DNA of 64,000 nt from Sediminibacterium soli (GTDB lineage: Bacteria > Bacteroidota > Bacteroidia > Chitinophagales > Chitinophagaceae), in assembly GCF_009939225.1 (NCBI RefSeq), contig NZ_JAACJR010000003.1:186001-250000 (forward strand), given 5' to 3'. This document shows positions 1 through 8,533 of this stretch, piece after piece. The position numbers and the translations under genes are program-made. Every line of letters begins with the position of its first letter. The stretch's first letter is position 1. A model generated the notes under the pieces. That model did not search any database and was not told the DNA's origin. It saw only the letters and a list, made by a program, of their open reading frames with translations.

Positions 1-1
1 G

Positions 2-412
<411 letters not shown>

Positions 413-462
413 CACAACTAACGCATGTTTGTAAAAAACCTGCGCGATTTGTGGTACAGTTC

Positions 463-494
463 TTTGTTTTTTTAAAAAGGCGGGAGTATATTCG
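463..494 (+). promoter_or_regulatory. candidate promoter of the ilv operon
   Basis: TTTG at 463-466 is followed after 20 nt by TATATTCG at 487-494, close to the Bacteroidota -33/-7 pattern TTTG-N19/21-TAnnTTTG. Transcription would begin near 500, about 10 nt before the leader-peptide start at 511. That is the compact layout expected for an attenuated operon. The assignment rests on motif and spacing only. Confidence 0.45.
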
Positions 495-510
495 TTCTGA
501 CAAATCTTTT

Positions 511-615
511 ATGTTCAGAAACAGGATACATACGGTAATGGGTATTGCTACGGTAATTATTATTGTGGTAGTCATTATTGTCCCTGTACTGCATGGAGGA
601 GGCGTTCATTGCTGA
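511..615 (+). CDS. ilv operon leader peptide (34 aa), attenuation control
   Basis: This is a 34-codon ORF starting ATG at 511 and ending TGA at 613-615. The central stretch ATVIIIVVVIIVPVL contains uninterrupted runs of Ile and Val codons, directly comparable in composition and position to enterobacterial ilvL leader peptides. It sits between a candidate promoter (463-494) and a perfect terminator hairpin (636-669), immediately upstream of ilvE. Inferred role: the ribosome stalls at the Ile/Val codons when charged tRNA-Ile or tRNA-Val is scarce, which frees 598-604 to pair with 641-647 and prevents terminator formation. The peptide itself probably has no other function. Codons 29-32 and the stop overlap or lie next to the antiterminator 5' arm, as the mechanism requires. 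Confidence 0.85.
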   Translation: MFRNRIHTVMGIATVIIIVVVIIVPVLHGGGVHC

Positions 616-647
616 TTAAAGCGAACCAACATACGAACCCCGCCTCC
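598..647 (+). promoter_or_regulatory. antiterminator pairing of the ilv attenuator
   Basis: GGAGGCG at 598-604, inside the last leader codons, is perfectly complementary to CGCCTCC at 641-647, which is also most of the 5' arm of the terminator. The two structures are mutually exclusive. A ribosome that reaches the leader stop at 613-615 would cover 598-604 and allow termination. A ribosome stalled on the Ile/Val codons (544-588) leaves it free. A further TTC/GAA pairing (605-607 with 635-637) can extend the stem past a bulge. Confidence 0.75.
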
Positions 648-669
648 ACCAGGCGGGGTTTTTTGTTTT
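636..669 (+). terminator. ilv attenuator terminator
   Basis: There is a perfect 10-bp stem: AACCCCGCCT (636-645), loop CCACC (646-650) and AGGCGGGGTT (651-660), followed by TTTTGTTTT. This is a strong Rho-independent terminator placed between the leader-peptide stop (615) and the ilvE start (685), so it can only act as a premature, conditional terminator of the ilv mRNA. Confidence 0.9.
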
Positions 670-684
670 CGCCCGGTAAAAACA

Positions 685-1602
685 ATGTATATGGCAAGTT
701 ATTATGACAACAACACGGTGATCTATCACAACGGCGCTTTTGTAAAAGCCGCCGATGCAAAAATGGACCTCTACAGCCAGTCGCTGCACTATGGCTATTC
801 TGTTTTCGAGGGCATTCGTTCCTACAGGACGGCAGACGGTGAAACAAAGATCTTTAAGGTAAAAGAACACTACGACAGGCTGCAGGCTTCTGCCGCGGCG
901 CTGAACCTGCCTTACACATGGAATACGCAGGAGCTGACTGATATCACTTACGAAGTGCTGAACCGAAACGGACTGGGCGATGCGTATATACGTCCGGTGA
1001 TCTATGCGCCGGCAAATATGTCGTTCAACCCGAACGCCGAATCATTGATCGTAATAGAGGCATGGGAGATGGCGCCGTTCCTGGGAGAGAAACTGCTGCG
1101 TGTGACGGTATCGTCTTTCCAGCGTCCCAATCCCAAAGGATTTAAGATACATGCCAAGGCGGCAGGTCATTATGTGAATTCGATCCTGGCCAGCCAGGAA
1201 GCAAAAGGCAAAGGCTATGATGAAGCCCTGCTGCTCGATATGAACGATAAAATAGCCGAAGCGCCGGGTGCGAATGTGTTTTTCGAAAAAGCAGGCGTGT
1301 TGTATACCCCTGCGCTTGGCAACATACTGCCAGGTATTACAAGGGCCACGGTGCTGGAACTGTGCGATGAGTTGAACATACGCGTTGTGGAAGGGCAGTT
1401 TACCCAGCAGGACCTATACGGCGCGGATGCCGCTTTCTTCTGCGGAACGGCTGCAGAAGTGGTGGGTTTTCAGTCGCTGGATGATGTTGGTTTTGCAATG
1501 CCATGGGAAGAAACGCAAAGCAGGCTGGTACAGATTGCGTACAAAAACCTGGTGGTGGAGAATAAGACGGAATTGGTAAATGAAATAACAGGGATTGAAT
1601 AA
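685..1602 (+). CDS. ilvE: branched-chain amino acid aminotransferase
   Basis: A PLP fold-type IV transaminase that interconverts 2-oxo acids and Leu/Ile/Val with glutamate; cytosolic. The 305-aa length is normal for the family. The catalytic lysine is K158 in HAKAAGHYVNS, matching the KAGGNY motif of E. coli IlvE. The segment GNILPGITRATVLELC and the substrate/PLP loop FFCGTAAEV are also typical. Two in-frame ATGs lie six bases apart (685 and 691), and either could be used. It is the first structural gene after the attenuator and starts 16 nt past its T-tract. A perfect hairpin follows in the gap to ilvD. Confidence 0.95.
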   Translation: MYMASYYDNNTVIYHNGAFVKAADAKMDLYSQSLHYGYSVFEGIRSYRTADGETKIFKVKEHYDRLQASAAALNLPYTWNTQELTDITYEVLNRNGLGDAYIRPVIYAPANMSFNPNAESLIVIEAWEMAPFLGEKLLRVTVSSFQRPNPKGFKIHAKAAGHYVNSILASQEAKGKGYDEALLLDMNDKIAEAPGANVFFEKAGVLYTPALGNILPGITRATVLELCDELNIRVVEGQFTQQDLYGADAAFFCGTAAEVVGFQSLDDVGFAMPWEETQSRLVQIAYKNLVVENKTELVNEITGIE

Positions 1603-1605
1603 AAT

Positions 1606-1622
1606 CTCTGCGTAACGCAGAG
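1606..1622 (+). repeat. intercistronic hairpin between ilvE and ilvD
   Basis: Perfect 7-bp inverted repeat CTCTGCG-TAA-CGCAGAG directly after the ilvE stop and 14 nt before the ilvD start. There is no T-tract, so it is not a terminator. It could be an mRNA-stability or processing hairpin, or simply affect ilvD translation. Confidence 0.6.
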
Positions 1623-1636
1623 GGTAACAGAAAAAG

Positions 1637-3322
1637 ATGGCAGAGTTAAACAAATACAGCAAAACGATCACACAGGATGTGACGCAGCCGGGCGCGCAGG
1701 CGATGCTTTACGCGATCGGTTTTAAAGACGAAGATTTTCAGAAGGCACAGGTAGGCATTGCCAGTATGGGATGGGACGGCAACCCCTGTAACATGCACCT
1801 CAACGACCTGGCCACTACAGCACGCGCCAGCGTGAACGGAGTGGAGGGACTGATCGGTCTTCGTTTTCATACCATTGGTGTAAGCGATGGTATCAGTATG
1901 GGAACGGATGGCATGCGCTACAGCCTGGTGAGCCGCGATGTGATTGCCGACAGTATCGAAACAAATGCTGGTGCACAATATTATGATGCGCTGATCACGA
2001 TCCCCGGCTGTGATAAAAATATGCCCGGATCGATCATGGCCATGGCCAGGCTGAACCGCCCGTCGATCATGTTATACGGCGGAACCATTGCGCCGGGGCA
2101 TTACAAAGGGCAGGACCTGAACCTGGTTTCTGCCTTCGAAGCATTGGGACAGAAAATAGCCGGCACGCTCGATGAAAGCGATTTTAAAGGCATCGTTCGT
2201 CACGCCTGTCCTGGCGCCGGCGCATGCGGCGGTATGTATACGGCCAATACCATGGCAAGTGCGATTGAAGCGCTGGGTATGAGCCTGCCTTATTCCTCTT
2301 CCAATCCTGCGATGAGCGAGGAAAAACAGAAAGAATGCGCGGAGGTTGGCAAAGCGATCAGGTTATTGCTCGAAAAAGATATCAAACCCAAAGACATCAT
2401 GACGCGTAAGGCGTTCGAGAACGCCATTACGGTGATCATGGTACTGGGCGGAAGCACCAATGCCGTACTGCACCTGATCGCCATGGCCAAAGCCGTAGGC
2501 GTACAGCTTACGCAGGATGATTTTCAGGCTGTCAGCGACAAAGTGCCCGTACTGGCCGATTTCAAGCCAAGCGGTAAATACCTGATGGAAGACCTGCACG
2601 CGCATGGCGGCGTACCCGCGGTGATGAGGTATTTACTGAGCAAGGGTATGCTGCACGGCGATTGTCTTACCGTAACGGGAAAAACCGTTGCCGAGAACCT
2701 GGCCAATGCCCCGGTGCTGGATTTTACAAAGCAGGATATCATCTATCCGCTGGAAAAACCATTGAAAGCAACCGGTCACTTGCAGATACTCTACGGCAAT
2801 CTTGCCGAGGGTGGCAGTGTTGCCAAGATCAGCGGTAAAGAAGGCGAGCGTTTTGAAGGAACGGCCCGCGTATTCGACGGGGAGCATGAGCTCATTGCCG
2901 GACTGGCAAGCGGCCGCGTGCATGCCCGTGATGTGGTGGTGATCCGCAATATCGGTCCCAAAGGCGCGCCCGGTATGCCCGAAATGCTGAAACCAACCGG
3001 CGCGATTATTGGGGCCGGACTGGGTAAATCGGTGGCGCTGATCACCGACGGCAGGTTCAGCGGCGGCACACATGGATTCGTGGTGGGACATATCACCCCC
3101 GAAGCATTTGACGGCGGCCTGATAGGTCTGGTAAAAGACGACGATATCATAGAGATAGACGCAGTGAAAAACAGCCTTACGCTGAAAGTGCCCGATGAAG
3201 AGATCGCCAGACGTAAAAAGGAATGGAAACAGCCTTCTCTGAAAGCAACATCAGGTGTTTTATATAAATACGCAAAACTGGTACGTCCCGCATCAGAAGG
3301 ATGCGTGACAGATGAAAACTGA
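1637..3322 (+). CDS. ilvD: dihydroxy-acid dehydratase
   Basis: An iron-sulfur dehydratase that converts 2,3-dihydroxy-isovalerate and 2,3-dihydroxy-3-methylvalerate to the 2-oxo acids used by IlvE. The length of 561 aa is typical. Cluster ligand regions are visible: [17 protein letters not shown], and [19 protein letters not shown] with its CxGxCG-type cysteines. [10 protein letters not shown] and [16 protein letters not shown] are IlvD/Edd family signatures, and [14 protein letters not shown] near the C-terminus is also conserved. It is the second structural gene of the ilv operon, and the downstream gap to ilvB holds a long inverted repeat. Confidence 0.97.
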   Translation: MAELNKYSKTITQDVTQPGAQAMLYAIGFKDEDFQKAQVGIASMGWDGNPCNMHLNDLATTARASVNGVEGLIGLRFHTIGVSDGISMGTDGMRYSLVSRDVIADSIETNAGAQYYDALITIPGCDKNMPGSIMAMARLNRPSIMLYGGTIAPGHYKGQDLNLVSAFEALGQKIAGTLDESDFKGIVRHACPGAGACGGMYTANTMASAIEALGMSLPYSSSNPAMSEEKQKECAEVGKAIRLLLEKDIKPKDIMTRKAFENAITVIMVLGGSTNAVLHLIAMAKAVGVQLTQDDFQAVSDKVPVLADFKPSGKYLMEDLHAHGGVPAVMRYLLSKGMLHGDCLTVTGKTVAENLANAPVLDFTKQDIIYPLEKPLKATGHLQILYGNLAEGGSVAKISGKEGERFEGTARVFDGEHELIAGLASGRVHARDVVVIRNIGPKGAPGMPEMLKPTGAIIGAGLGKSVALITDGRFSGGTHGFVVGHITPEAFDGGLIGLVKDDDIIEIDAVKNSLTLKVPDEEIARRKKEWKQPSLKATSGVLYKYAKLVRPASEGCVTDEN

Positions 3323-3404
3323 TTTGAAAATTTGAAAATGGTCATATCATCAGCCCGATAAAAAGCAGCCATTTTCAAATTTTCAAATACTCAAATTTTC
3401 AAAT
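3322..3404. repeat. 20-bp inverted repeat built of TTTGAAAAT words
   Basis: The left arm (3322-3341) and right arm (3369-3388) are perfect 20-nt reverse complements, each made of tandem TTTGAAAAT-type words. They are separated by 27 nt, and a further half copy follows at 3391-3404. It fills the ilvD-ilvB gap. There is no T-tract suited to termination. A shorter related hairpin lies at 33507-33541. Confidence 0.85.
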
Positions 3405-3414
3405 TAAAAAAGCT

Positions 3415-5151
3415 ATGAATACAGTTGAAGACATCAAACCCGCTGCAGCCGCTAAAGCAACAACAGAACTGTCGGGTTCGCAGGCTGTGCTGGAAGCATT
3501 GATAGCCGAGAGTGTGGATACCATTTTCGGTTATCCCGGCGGTGCCATCATGCCTATCTATGATGCTTTGTATGACTACCACGAGAAGCTGAAACACATC
3601 CTGGTCCGTCATGAGCAGGGAGGCATTCATGCAGCGCAGGGATATGCCAGGTCGTCGGGTAAGGTAGGCGTTGTGTTTGCCACCAGCGGACCCGGTGCCA
3701 CCAACCTGGTAACGGGACTGGCAGATGCCATGATCGACAGTACGCCATTGGTTGCCATCACCGGTCAGGTGTTTGCACACCTGCTCGGCACGGATGCGTT
3801 CCAGGAGACAGATGTAATCAATATCACCACGCCTGTTACCAAGTGGAATTACCAGGTAACCGATGCAACGGAGATACCTGCCGTGCTGGCCAAAGCATTT
3901 TATATCGCGCGCAGCGGCAGACCGGGGCCGGTGCTGATCGATATCACCAAGAATGCGCAGCTGCAGAAGTTTGCGTACAAGGGATATGAAAAGAGCTGCC
4001 ATGTGCGCAGCTATCGCCCCAAACCGATCGTCCGCAAAGAATATGTGGAAGAAGCGGCCAGGCTGATCAATGCGGCGGAAAAACCGTTCATTGTATTCGG
4101 TCAGGGTGTGATACTGGGTAAGGCGGAAAAAGAATTCCGCGCATTTGTGGAAAAATCAGGTATCCCGGCGGCCTGGACAATACTCGGATTGAGTGCCTTG
4201 CCAACCGATCACCCGCTGAATGTGGGTATGCTTGGTATGCATGGCAACTACGGACCCAATGTGATGACGAATGAATGCGATGTACTGATCGCCATCGGTA
4301 TGCGCTTCGATGACCGTGTTACCGGCAGGCTCGATAAATATGCAAAGCAGGCGAAAGTCATTCATCTTGATATCGATCCCGCAGAAATAGACAAGAATGT
4401 AAAAGCAACCGTTGGCGTTTGGGGCGACTGTAAAGAAACACTGCCTATGCTGACCAAACTGGTTGAGGAAAGGGTGTACCCAAAATGGGTGGAGAAATTC
4501 CGCGCCTACGAGCAGGAAGAGAACAAGGAAGTGGTGTTTGAAGAATTGCATCCGTCTACGGAGAAGATGACCATGGGCGAGGTATTGCGTAACCTGAATG
4601 AACTCACCGGCGGCGATGCGATCATTGTCACCGATGTGGGCCAGCACCAGATGGTGGCCTGCCGGTATGCCAAATTCAACCAGACAAGAAGCAATATCAC
4701 ATCGGGTGGTTTGGGTACGATGGGCTTTGCGCTGCCCGCTGCGATAGGCGCCAAATTCGGGGCCATGGACAGAACGGTGGTAGCCATCATCGGCGATGGG
4801 GGCGTACAGATGACGATACAGGAACTGGGAACCATTATGCAGACGGATCTCGATGTGAAAATATTGATCCTAAACAACGAATTCCTGGGTATGGTGCGGC
4901 AGTGGCAGCAATTGTTCCACGATAAGCGTTATTCTTTCGTGGATATTACCAGCCCGGATTATGTACAGGTTGCCAAAGGATATGGTATTGACGGAAACAA
5001 AGTAACCGATCGGAAAAACCTCAGACAGTCATTGCAGACTATGCTGGAACACAAAGGCTCTTACCTGCTCGAAGTAATGGTGGGAAAAGAGAACAATGTT
5101 TTCCCGATGGTGCCACAGGGATGCAGTGTAAGCGAAATACGTTTAAAATAA
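3415..5151 (+). CDS. ilvB: acetolactate synthase, large (catalytic) subunit
   Basis: A ThDP- and FAD-dependent carboligase that makes 2-acetolactate or 2-aceto-2-hydroxybutyrate from pyruvate (plus 2-oxobutyrate). The domain order is ThDP-binding N-domain (GYPGGAIMPIYDAL, with the catalytic Glu in RHEQGG), central FAD-type domain, and C-terminal ThDP domain with the IIGDGG and LNNEFLGMVRQWQ motifs. The length of 578 aa is standard. It is followed within 5 nt by ilvN, so the subunits are translated together. 2-Oxobutyrate, the isoleucine branch substrate, is supplied by IlvA encoded two genes downstream. Confidence 0.97.
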   Translation: MNTVEDIKPAAAAKATTELSGSQAVLEALIAESVDTIFGYPGGAIMPIYDALYDYHEKLKHILVRHEQGGIHAAQGYARSSGKVGVVFATSGPGATNLVTGLADAMIDSTPLVAITGQVFAHLLGTDAFQETDVINITTPVTKWNYQVTDATEIPAVLAKAFYIARSGRPGPVLIDITKNAQLQKFAYKGYEKSCHVRSYRPKPIVRKEYVEEAARLINAAEKPFIVFGQGVILGKAEKEFRAFVEKSGIPAAWTILGLSALPTDHPLNVGMLGMHGNYGPNVMTNECDVLIAIGMRFDDRVTGRLDKYAKQAKVIHLDIDPAEIDKNVKATVGVWGDCKETLPMLTKLVEERVYPKWVEKFRAYEQEENKEVVFEELHPSTEKMTMGEVLRNLNELTGGDAIIVTDVGQHQMVACRYAKFNQTRSNITSGGLGTMGFALPAAIGAKFGAMDRTVVAIIGDGGVQMTIQELGTIMQTDLDVKILILNNEFLGMVRQWQQLFHDKRYSFVDITSPDYVQVAKGYGIDGNKVTDRKNLRQSLQTMLEHKGSYLLEVMVGKENNVFPMVPQGCSVSEIRLK

Positions 5152-5156
5152 ACAGC

Positions 5157-5744
5157 ATGAAACAGGAATTCACCATAACCGTTTACGCGGAAAACCATAT
5201 CGGCCTGCTGGTTCGTGTGGCCACGATTTTTTCGAGAAGAAAGATCAATATAGAGAGCCTCGGAACATCGCCTTCCGAAATAGAAGGCATACACCGCCTC
5301 ACCATCGTGATCGAAGAGACCGAGGAAGTGGTGCGCAAACTGGCGCGCCAGATAGAAAAACAGGTTGAGGTACTGAAAGTGTACTATAATAACGGCGAGG
5401 AAATCGTATGGCAGGAACTGGCATTGTATAAAGTGCCCACAGACGTGATTGCCGAGAAAGTAAAAGTGGAACGCCTGCTTCGTGAGTACGGCGCCCGGGC
5501 TGTTGTGATCAGAAAAGACTATACCATTTTCGAAACCAGCGGCCACAGGGAAGAAACAGATAAACTCGTGAATGTGCTGGCGCCGTACGGACTGATAGAA
5601 TTTGTGAGAAGCGCACGCGTGGCCATCATCAAAAACAGCAAAGGCTTCCACGAAAAACTCAAGGAATTCGAAGAAACAGAACCCGGCCAGGAAGTGGTGG
5701 AGAATGAATTCCTGAACAAACAGGACGAAGTGTTTACGATGTGA
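5157..5744 (+). CDS. ilvN: acetolactate synthase, small (regulatory) subunit
   Basis: ACT-domain regulatory subunit that stimulates IlvB and confers valine feedback. The N-terminal ACT domain begins FTITVYAENHIGLLVRVATI and contains INIESLGTSPSE. A longer C-terminal domain follows, giving 195 aa, the longer form of the subunit. The frame is open back to 5121, but the ATG at 5157 is preferred because it lies 5 nt after the ilvB stop and begins right at the ACT domain. A block of 15-nt repeats follows in the gap to ilvC. Confidence 0.95.
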   Translation: MKQEFTITVYAENHIGLLVRVATIFSRRKINIESLGTSPSEIEGIHRLTIVIEETEEVVRKLARQIEKQVEVLKVYYNNGEEIVWQELALYKVPTDVIAEKVKVERLLREYGARAVVIRKDYTIFETSGHREETDKLVNVLAPYGLIEFVRSARVAIIKNSKGFHEKLKEFEETEPGQEVVENEFLNKQDEVFTM

Positions 5745-5750
5745 GAAAGG

Positions 5751-5805
5751 TCGGTAACAATCGGCAATCAACAAATTGGCAATCAATAAACAAGTAATCA
5801 ACAAA
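5751..5805. repeat. degenerate 15-nt tandem words between ilvN and ilvC
   Basis: Successive units TCGGTAACAA, TCGGCAATCAACAAA, TTGGCAATCAATAAA and CAAGTAATCAACAAA form a degenerate tandem array. Outside it, GGTC (5749-5752) and GACC (5813-5816) could pair. Similar GGCAATC-type words recur at 34867-34890. No coding potential was seen. Confidence 0.6.
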
Positions 5806-5821
5806 CAAAAAAGACCTAATC

Positions 5822-6880
5822 ATGGCAAAATTAAATTTCGGCGGAGTGGAAGAGAATGTTGTGACTCGCGATGAGTTTCCCCTGGCAAAAGCGCAGGAAG
5901 TTCTGAAGAACGAAGTAGTGGCGGTGATCGGCTACGGCGTACAGGGACCCGGCCAGGCATTGAACCAGAAAGAAAATGGTGTCAACGTAATCGTTGGTCA
6001 GCGTAAAAATTCCAAAAGCTGGGATAAGGCCGTGAAAGATGGTTTTGTACCGGGGCAGACACTCTTTGAAATCGAAGAAGCGCTCGAGAAAGGAACGATC
6101 ATCTGTTACCTGCTCAGCGACGCTGCCCAGATAGCTATGTGGCCCACGGTAAAAAAACACCTTACGCCGGGCAAGGCGCTGTATTTCTCCCACGGCTTTG
6201 GTGTTACGTATAACGACCAGACAGGCATCATACCTCCTGCGGATGTGGATGTGTTTCTGGTGGCACCGAAAGGTTCGGGTACCTCGCTGCGCAGGATGTT
6301 CCTGCAGGGCCGCGGTCTGAACAGCAGCTACGCCATCTTCCAGGATGCCACGGGCCGTGCATATGAAAGAGTGGTGGCACTGGGCATCGCCATCGGCAGC
6401 GGATACCTGTTCGAAACCGATTTCAAAAAAGAAGTGTACAGCGATCTTACCGGCGAACGCGGTACGCTGATGGGAGCGATACAGGGAATTTTTGCGGCTC
6501 AGTACCAGGTGCTGCGCTCCAAAGGGCATTCGCCTTCGGAAGCATTCAATGAAACCGTTGAAGAACTTACGCAGTCACTGATGCCGCTGGTGGCTGAGAA
6601 TGGTATGGACTGGATGTATGCAAACTGTTCCACTACCGCGCAGCGCGGTGCACTTGACTGGTGGAAAAAATTCCGCGACGCCACTTTGCCCGTATTCACC
6701 GAATTGTATGAAAGCGTGGCGGCAGGCAAGGAAGCCGGTAAATCTATCGAAAGCAACAGCAAAACAGATTACCGCGAGAAGCTGGAAGAAGAACTGAAAG
6801 AACTCCGCGAAAGCGAAATGTGGCAGGCAGGCAAAACGGTAAGAGGCCTGCGTCCCGAAAACCAGCAGGCTGCCTCCTGA
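5822..6880 (+). CDS. ilvC: ketol-acid reductoisomerase (NADP+)
   Basis: Isomerises and reduces 2-acetolactate and 2-aceto-2-hydroxybutyrate to dihydroxy acids with NADPH and Mg2+. The N-terminal Rossmann domain carries GYGVQGPGQALN. The cofactor loop GQRKNSKSW has basic and Ser residues fitting NADPH. FSHGFGV and VAPKGSGTSLRR are family motifs, and DLTGERGTLMG in the all-helical domain supplies the Mg2+-binding Asp/Glu. At 352 aa it matches the short (class I) form. A hairpin at 6907-6950 may end the ilvE-ilvC transcript, but ilvA follows in the same direction after 155 nt. Confidence 0.95.
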   Translation: MAKLNFGGVEENVVTRDEFPLAKAQEVLKNEVVAVIGYGVQGPGQALNQKENGVNVIVGQRKNSKSWDKAVKDGFVPGQTLFEIEEALEKGTIICYLLSDAAQIAMWPTVKKHLTPGKALYFSHGFGVTYNDQTGIIPPADVDVFLVAPKGSGTSLRRMFLQGRGLNSSYAIFQDATGRAYERVVALGIAIGSGYLFETDFKKEVYSDLTGERGTLMGAIQGIFAAQYQVLRSKGHSPSEAFNETVEELTQSLMPLVAENGMDWMYANCSTTAQRGALDWWKKFRDATLPVFTELYESVAAGKEAGKSIESNSKTDYREKLEEELKELRESEMWQAGKTVRGLRPENQQAAS

Positions 6881-6906
6881 GCATAAACCCATAAGCAAAT
6901 CCACCG

Positions 6907-6950
6907 GAAAAGAAGGCGATACGGGTGTCAAAACCTATGGCCTTCTTTTC
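6907..6950 (+). terminator. candidate terminator or attenuating hairpin after ilvC
   Basis: Perfect 11-bp inverted repeat: GAAAAGAAGGC at 6907-6917 with GCCTTCTTTTC at 6940-6950, 22-nt loop, pyrimidine-rich 3' side (TCTCTTCC). It sits between ilvC and ilvA and could partly separate expression of ilvA from the upstream operon. The long loop makes strong termination uncertain. Confidence 0.5.
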
Positions 6951-7035
6951 TCTCTTCCTGTCGGCAGGAAGTCTGTGGATGGGCACCATCGCCGGTTACC
7001 CTGCCCGCAGAGTACCTGAAACCGCAGACAACAAA

Positions 7036-8295
7036 ATGCAAAAACAGTACACCCTACCGGTTCCGCAGCTCGATTTTCAATCGGCCGTATTGCGGCTTAA
7101 GAACGTTGCCACGCGTACACCGCTTACGTTCAGTCTCAGCCTCTCACGCAGGTACCAGTGCAATGTTTACCTGAAAAGAGAAGATCTTCAGGTGGTGCGC
7201 TCCTATAAACTGCGCGGGGCCTACAATATGATGAACAGTTTGCCGCAGGCGCAGCTGAAAAAAGGGGTGGTATGCGCCAGCGCCGGTAACCATGCACAGG
7301 GGTTTGCCTATAGCTGTAAAAAACTGGATGTGAAAGGTGTGGTATTCATGCCGATCATTACTCCGAACCAGAAAGTGAACCAGACAAAAATGTTCGGGGA
7401 TGGTAACGTAGAAGTAAAACTGGTAGGCGATACTTTTGACGACTGCGCGGTTGCCGCGAAGCATTTTACCGCGGAACACGGCATGACATTTATCCCGCCA
7501 TTTGAAGATATCAGGATCATTGAAGGACAGGCAACCGTAGGCATAGAGATACTGGAGGATCAGCCGGATATCGACTACCTGTTTGTTCCCGTCGGCGGAG
7601 GCGGACTGTGTTCGGGGGTGGGCACGTATTTCAAGACCTTTTCCCCAAAAACAAAGATCATCGGTCTGGAACCCGAGGGCGCACCTTCCATGAAACGCGC
7701 CATCGAAAACGGCGCCCCCATAACACTCGGACAGATAGAACGTTTTGTGGACGGGGCTGCAGTACAGCGCGTGGGCGATCTTACATTCAGTATCTGTAAG
7801 GAAGTATTGGACGATATGCACCTTGTTCCCGAGGGGAAAGTATGTTCTACGATCCTGAAACTGTATAATGAAAACGCGATCGTGGTGGAACCCGCCGGGG
7901 CCCTGTCGATAGCCGCACTGGACGATTATGCAGAAGAGATCAGGGGAAAGAATGTGGTTTGCATTGTCAGCGGCAGCAACAATGATATCGATCGCATGCA
8001 GGAAATCAAAGAGCGTTCGCTGCAGTATGAGGGACTGAAACATTACTTCCTGGTACGTTTTGCACAGCGCCCGGGGGCATTGAAGGAATTTGTGAACCAT
8101 GTGCTCGGTCCCGACGACGATATCACCCGTTTTGAATACATGCAGAAGCACAACAAGGAAACAGGTCCGGCACTGGTGGGTATTGAACTGAAATCCAAAT
8201 GCGATTATGAAAAGCTGCTGGCGAACATGCAGCGGTACCAGATCAACTTTACGGAATTAAGACAGGATGATAACCTGTTCGGATACCTTGTATAA
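7036..8295 (+). CDS. ilvA: threonine dehydratase (deaminase), biosynthetic
   Basis: A PLP enzyme that converts threonine to 2-oxobutyrate, the committed step to isoleucine. The catalytic lysine is K58 in SYKLRGAYNMM. The PLP loop GNHAQGFAY and the glycine-rich phosphate loop VGGGGLCSG are present. The C-terminal ~85 residues (HYFLVRFAQRPGALKEFVNH...) form a single ACT-like regulatory domain, consistent with isoleucine feedback control. The frame is open to 6925, but the ATG at 7036 begins at the normal N-terminus and gives 419 aa, typical of the short form. It lies between ilvC and thrABC, linking the two pathways. Confidence 0.95.
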   Translation: MQKQYTLPVPQLDFQSAVLRLKNVATRTPLTFSLSLSRRYQCNVYLKREDLQVVRSYKLRGAYNMMNSLPQAQLKKGVVCASAGNHAQGFAYSCKKLDVKGVVFMPIITPNQKVNQTKMFGDGNVEVKLVGDTFDDCAVAAKHFTAEHGMTFIPPFEDIRIIEGQATVGIEILEDQPDIDYLFVPVGGGGLCSGVGTYFKTFSPKTKIIGLEPEGAPSMKRAIENGAPITLGQIERFVDGAAVQRVGDLTFSICKEVLDDMHLVPEGKVCSTILKLYNENAIVVEPAGALSIAALDDYAEEIRGKNVVCIVSGSNNDIDRMQEIKERSLQYEGLKHYFLVRFAQRPGALKEFVNHVLGPDDDITRFEYMQKHNKETGPALVGIELKSKCDYEKLLANMQRYQINFTELRQDDNLFGYLV

Positions 8296-8310
8296 ACAGA
8301 GAAAATATAT

Positions 8311-8340
8311 TTCGTTGTTAGATTTAATTCCCTATCTTCA
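8311..8340 (+). promoter_or_regulatory. weak candidate promoter for thr leader and thrABC
   Basis: TTCG at 8311-8314 is followed after 18 nt by TATCTTCA at 8333-8340, resembling the Bacteroidota -33/-7 pattern. It lies just upstream of the Thr-rich leader ORF at 8350. The match is imperfect and spacing is short by one or two bases. Confidence 0.3.
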
Positions 8341-8349
8341 CGGTAGACA

Positions 8350-8445
8350 ATGATACAGCAGCAGTCATACAACCGTATTTCTACCCAAACAGTCTCCCTG
8401 TTTGCGGCTGCTATTATTACGATTACATCTACAACAACCCTGTAA
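8350..8445 (+). CDS. thr operon leader peptide (31 aa), putative attenuation control
   Basis: This 31-codon ORF runs from ATG at 8350 to TAA at 8443-8445, 88 nt upstream of thrA. Its C-terminal half, AAAIITITSTTTL, is dense in Thr and Ile codons, and the RIST segment near residue 9 recalls the start of E. coli ThrL. Thr plus Ile codons are what a thr operon attenuator senses. The position before a bifunctional aspartokinase/homoserine dehydrogenase strongly supports this reading. Unlike the ilv leader, no strong terminator is obvious downstream. The only compact hairpin is AACCCT-GTAA-AGGGTT at 8436-8451, overlapping the stop. The peptide call is therefore firmer than the exact mechanism. Confidence 0.75.
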   Translation: MIQQQSYNRISTQTVSLFAAAIITITSTTTL

Positions 8446-8451
8446 AGGGTT
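8436..8451 (+). promoter_or_regulatory. hairpin at end of thr leader peptide
   Basis: Perfect 6-bp stem AACCCT-GTAA-AGGGTT overlapping the last leader codons and stop, followed by ATACATTTT. It may be part of an attenuator (pause or weak terminator). The T-tract is not adjacent and the stem is short, so its function is uncertain. Confidence 0.4.
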
Positions 8452-8533
8452 ATACATTTTCATATCATCGTCTGGGCTTCACAGCTGTTTTCCGACAAAG
8501 GGTCTCTCTTTTCTTTATTCACATTAACACAAC

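Noticed and set aside
6925..7035. N-terminal extension of ilvA
   Set aside because: The frame is open, but the extension has no family similarity, overlaps the post-ilvC hairpin, and ATG 7036 gives the canonical start.
8461..8515. GTCTGG/CCGAC pairing as the thr attenuator terminator
   Set aside because: Only 5 bp with a bulge, and the T-rich stretch is not adjacent; not convincing as a terminator.
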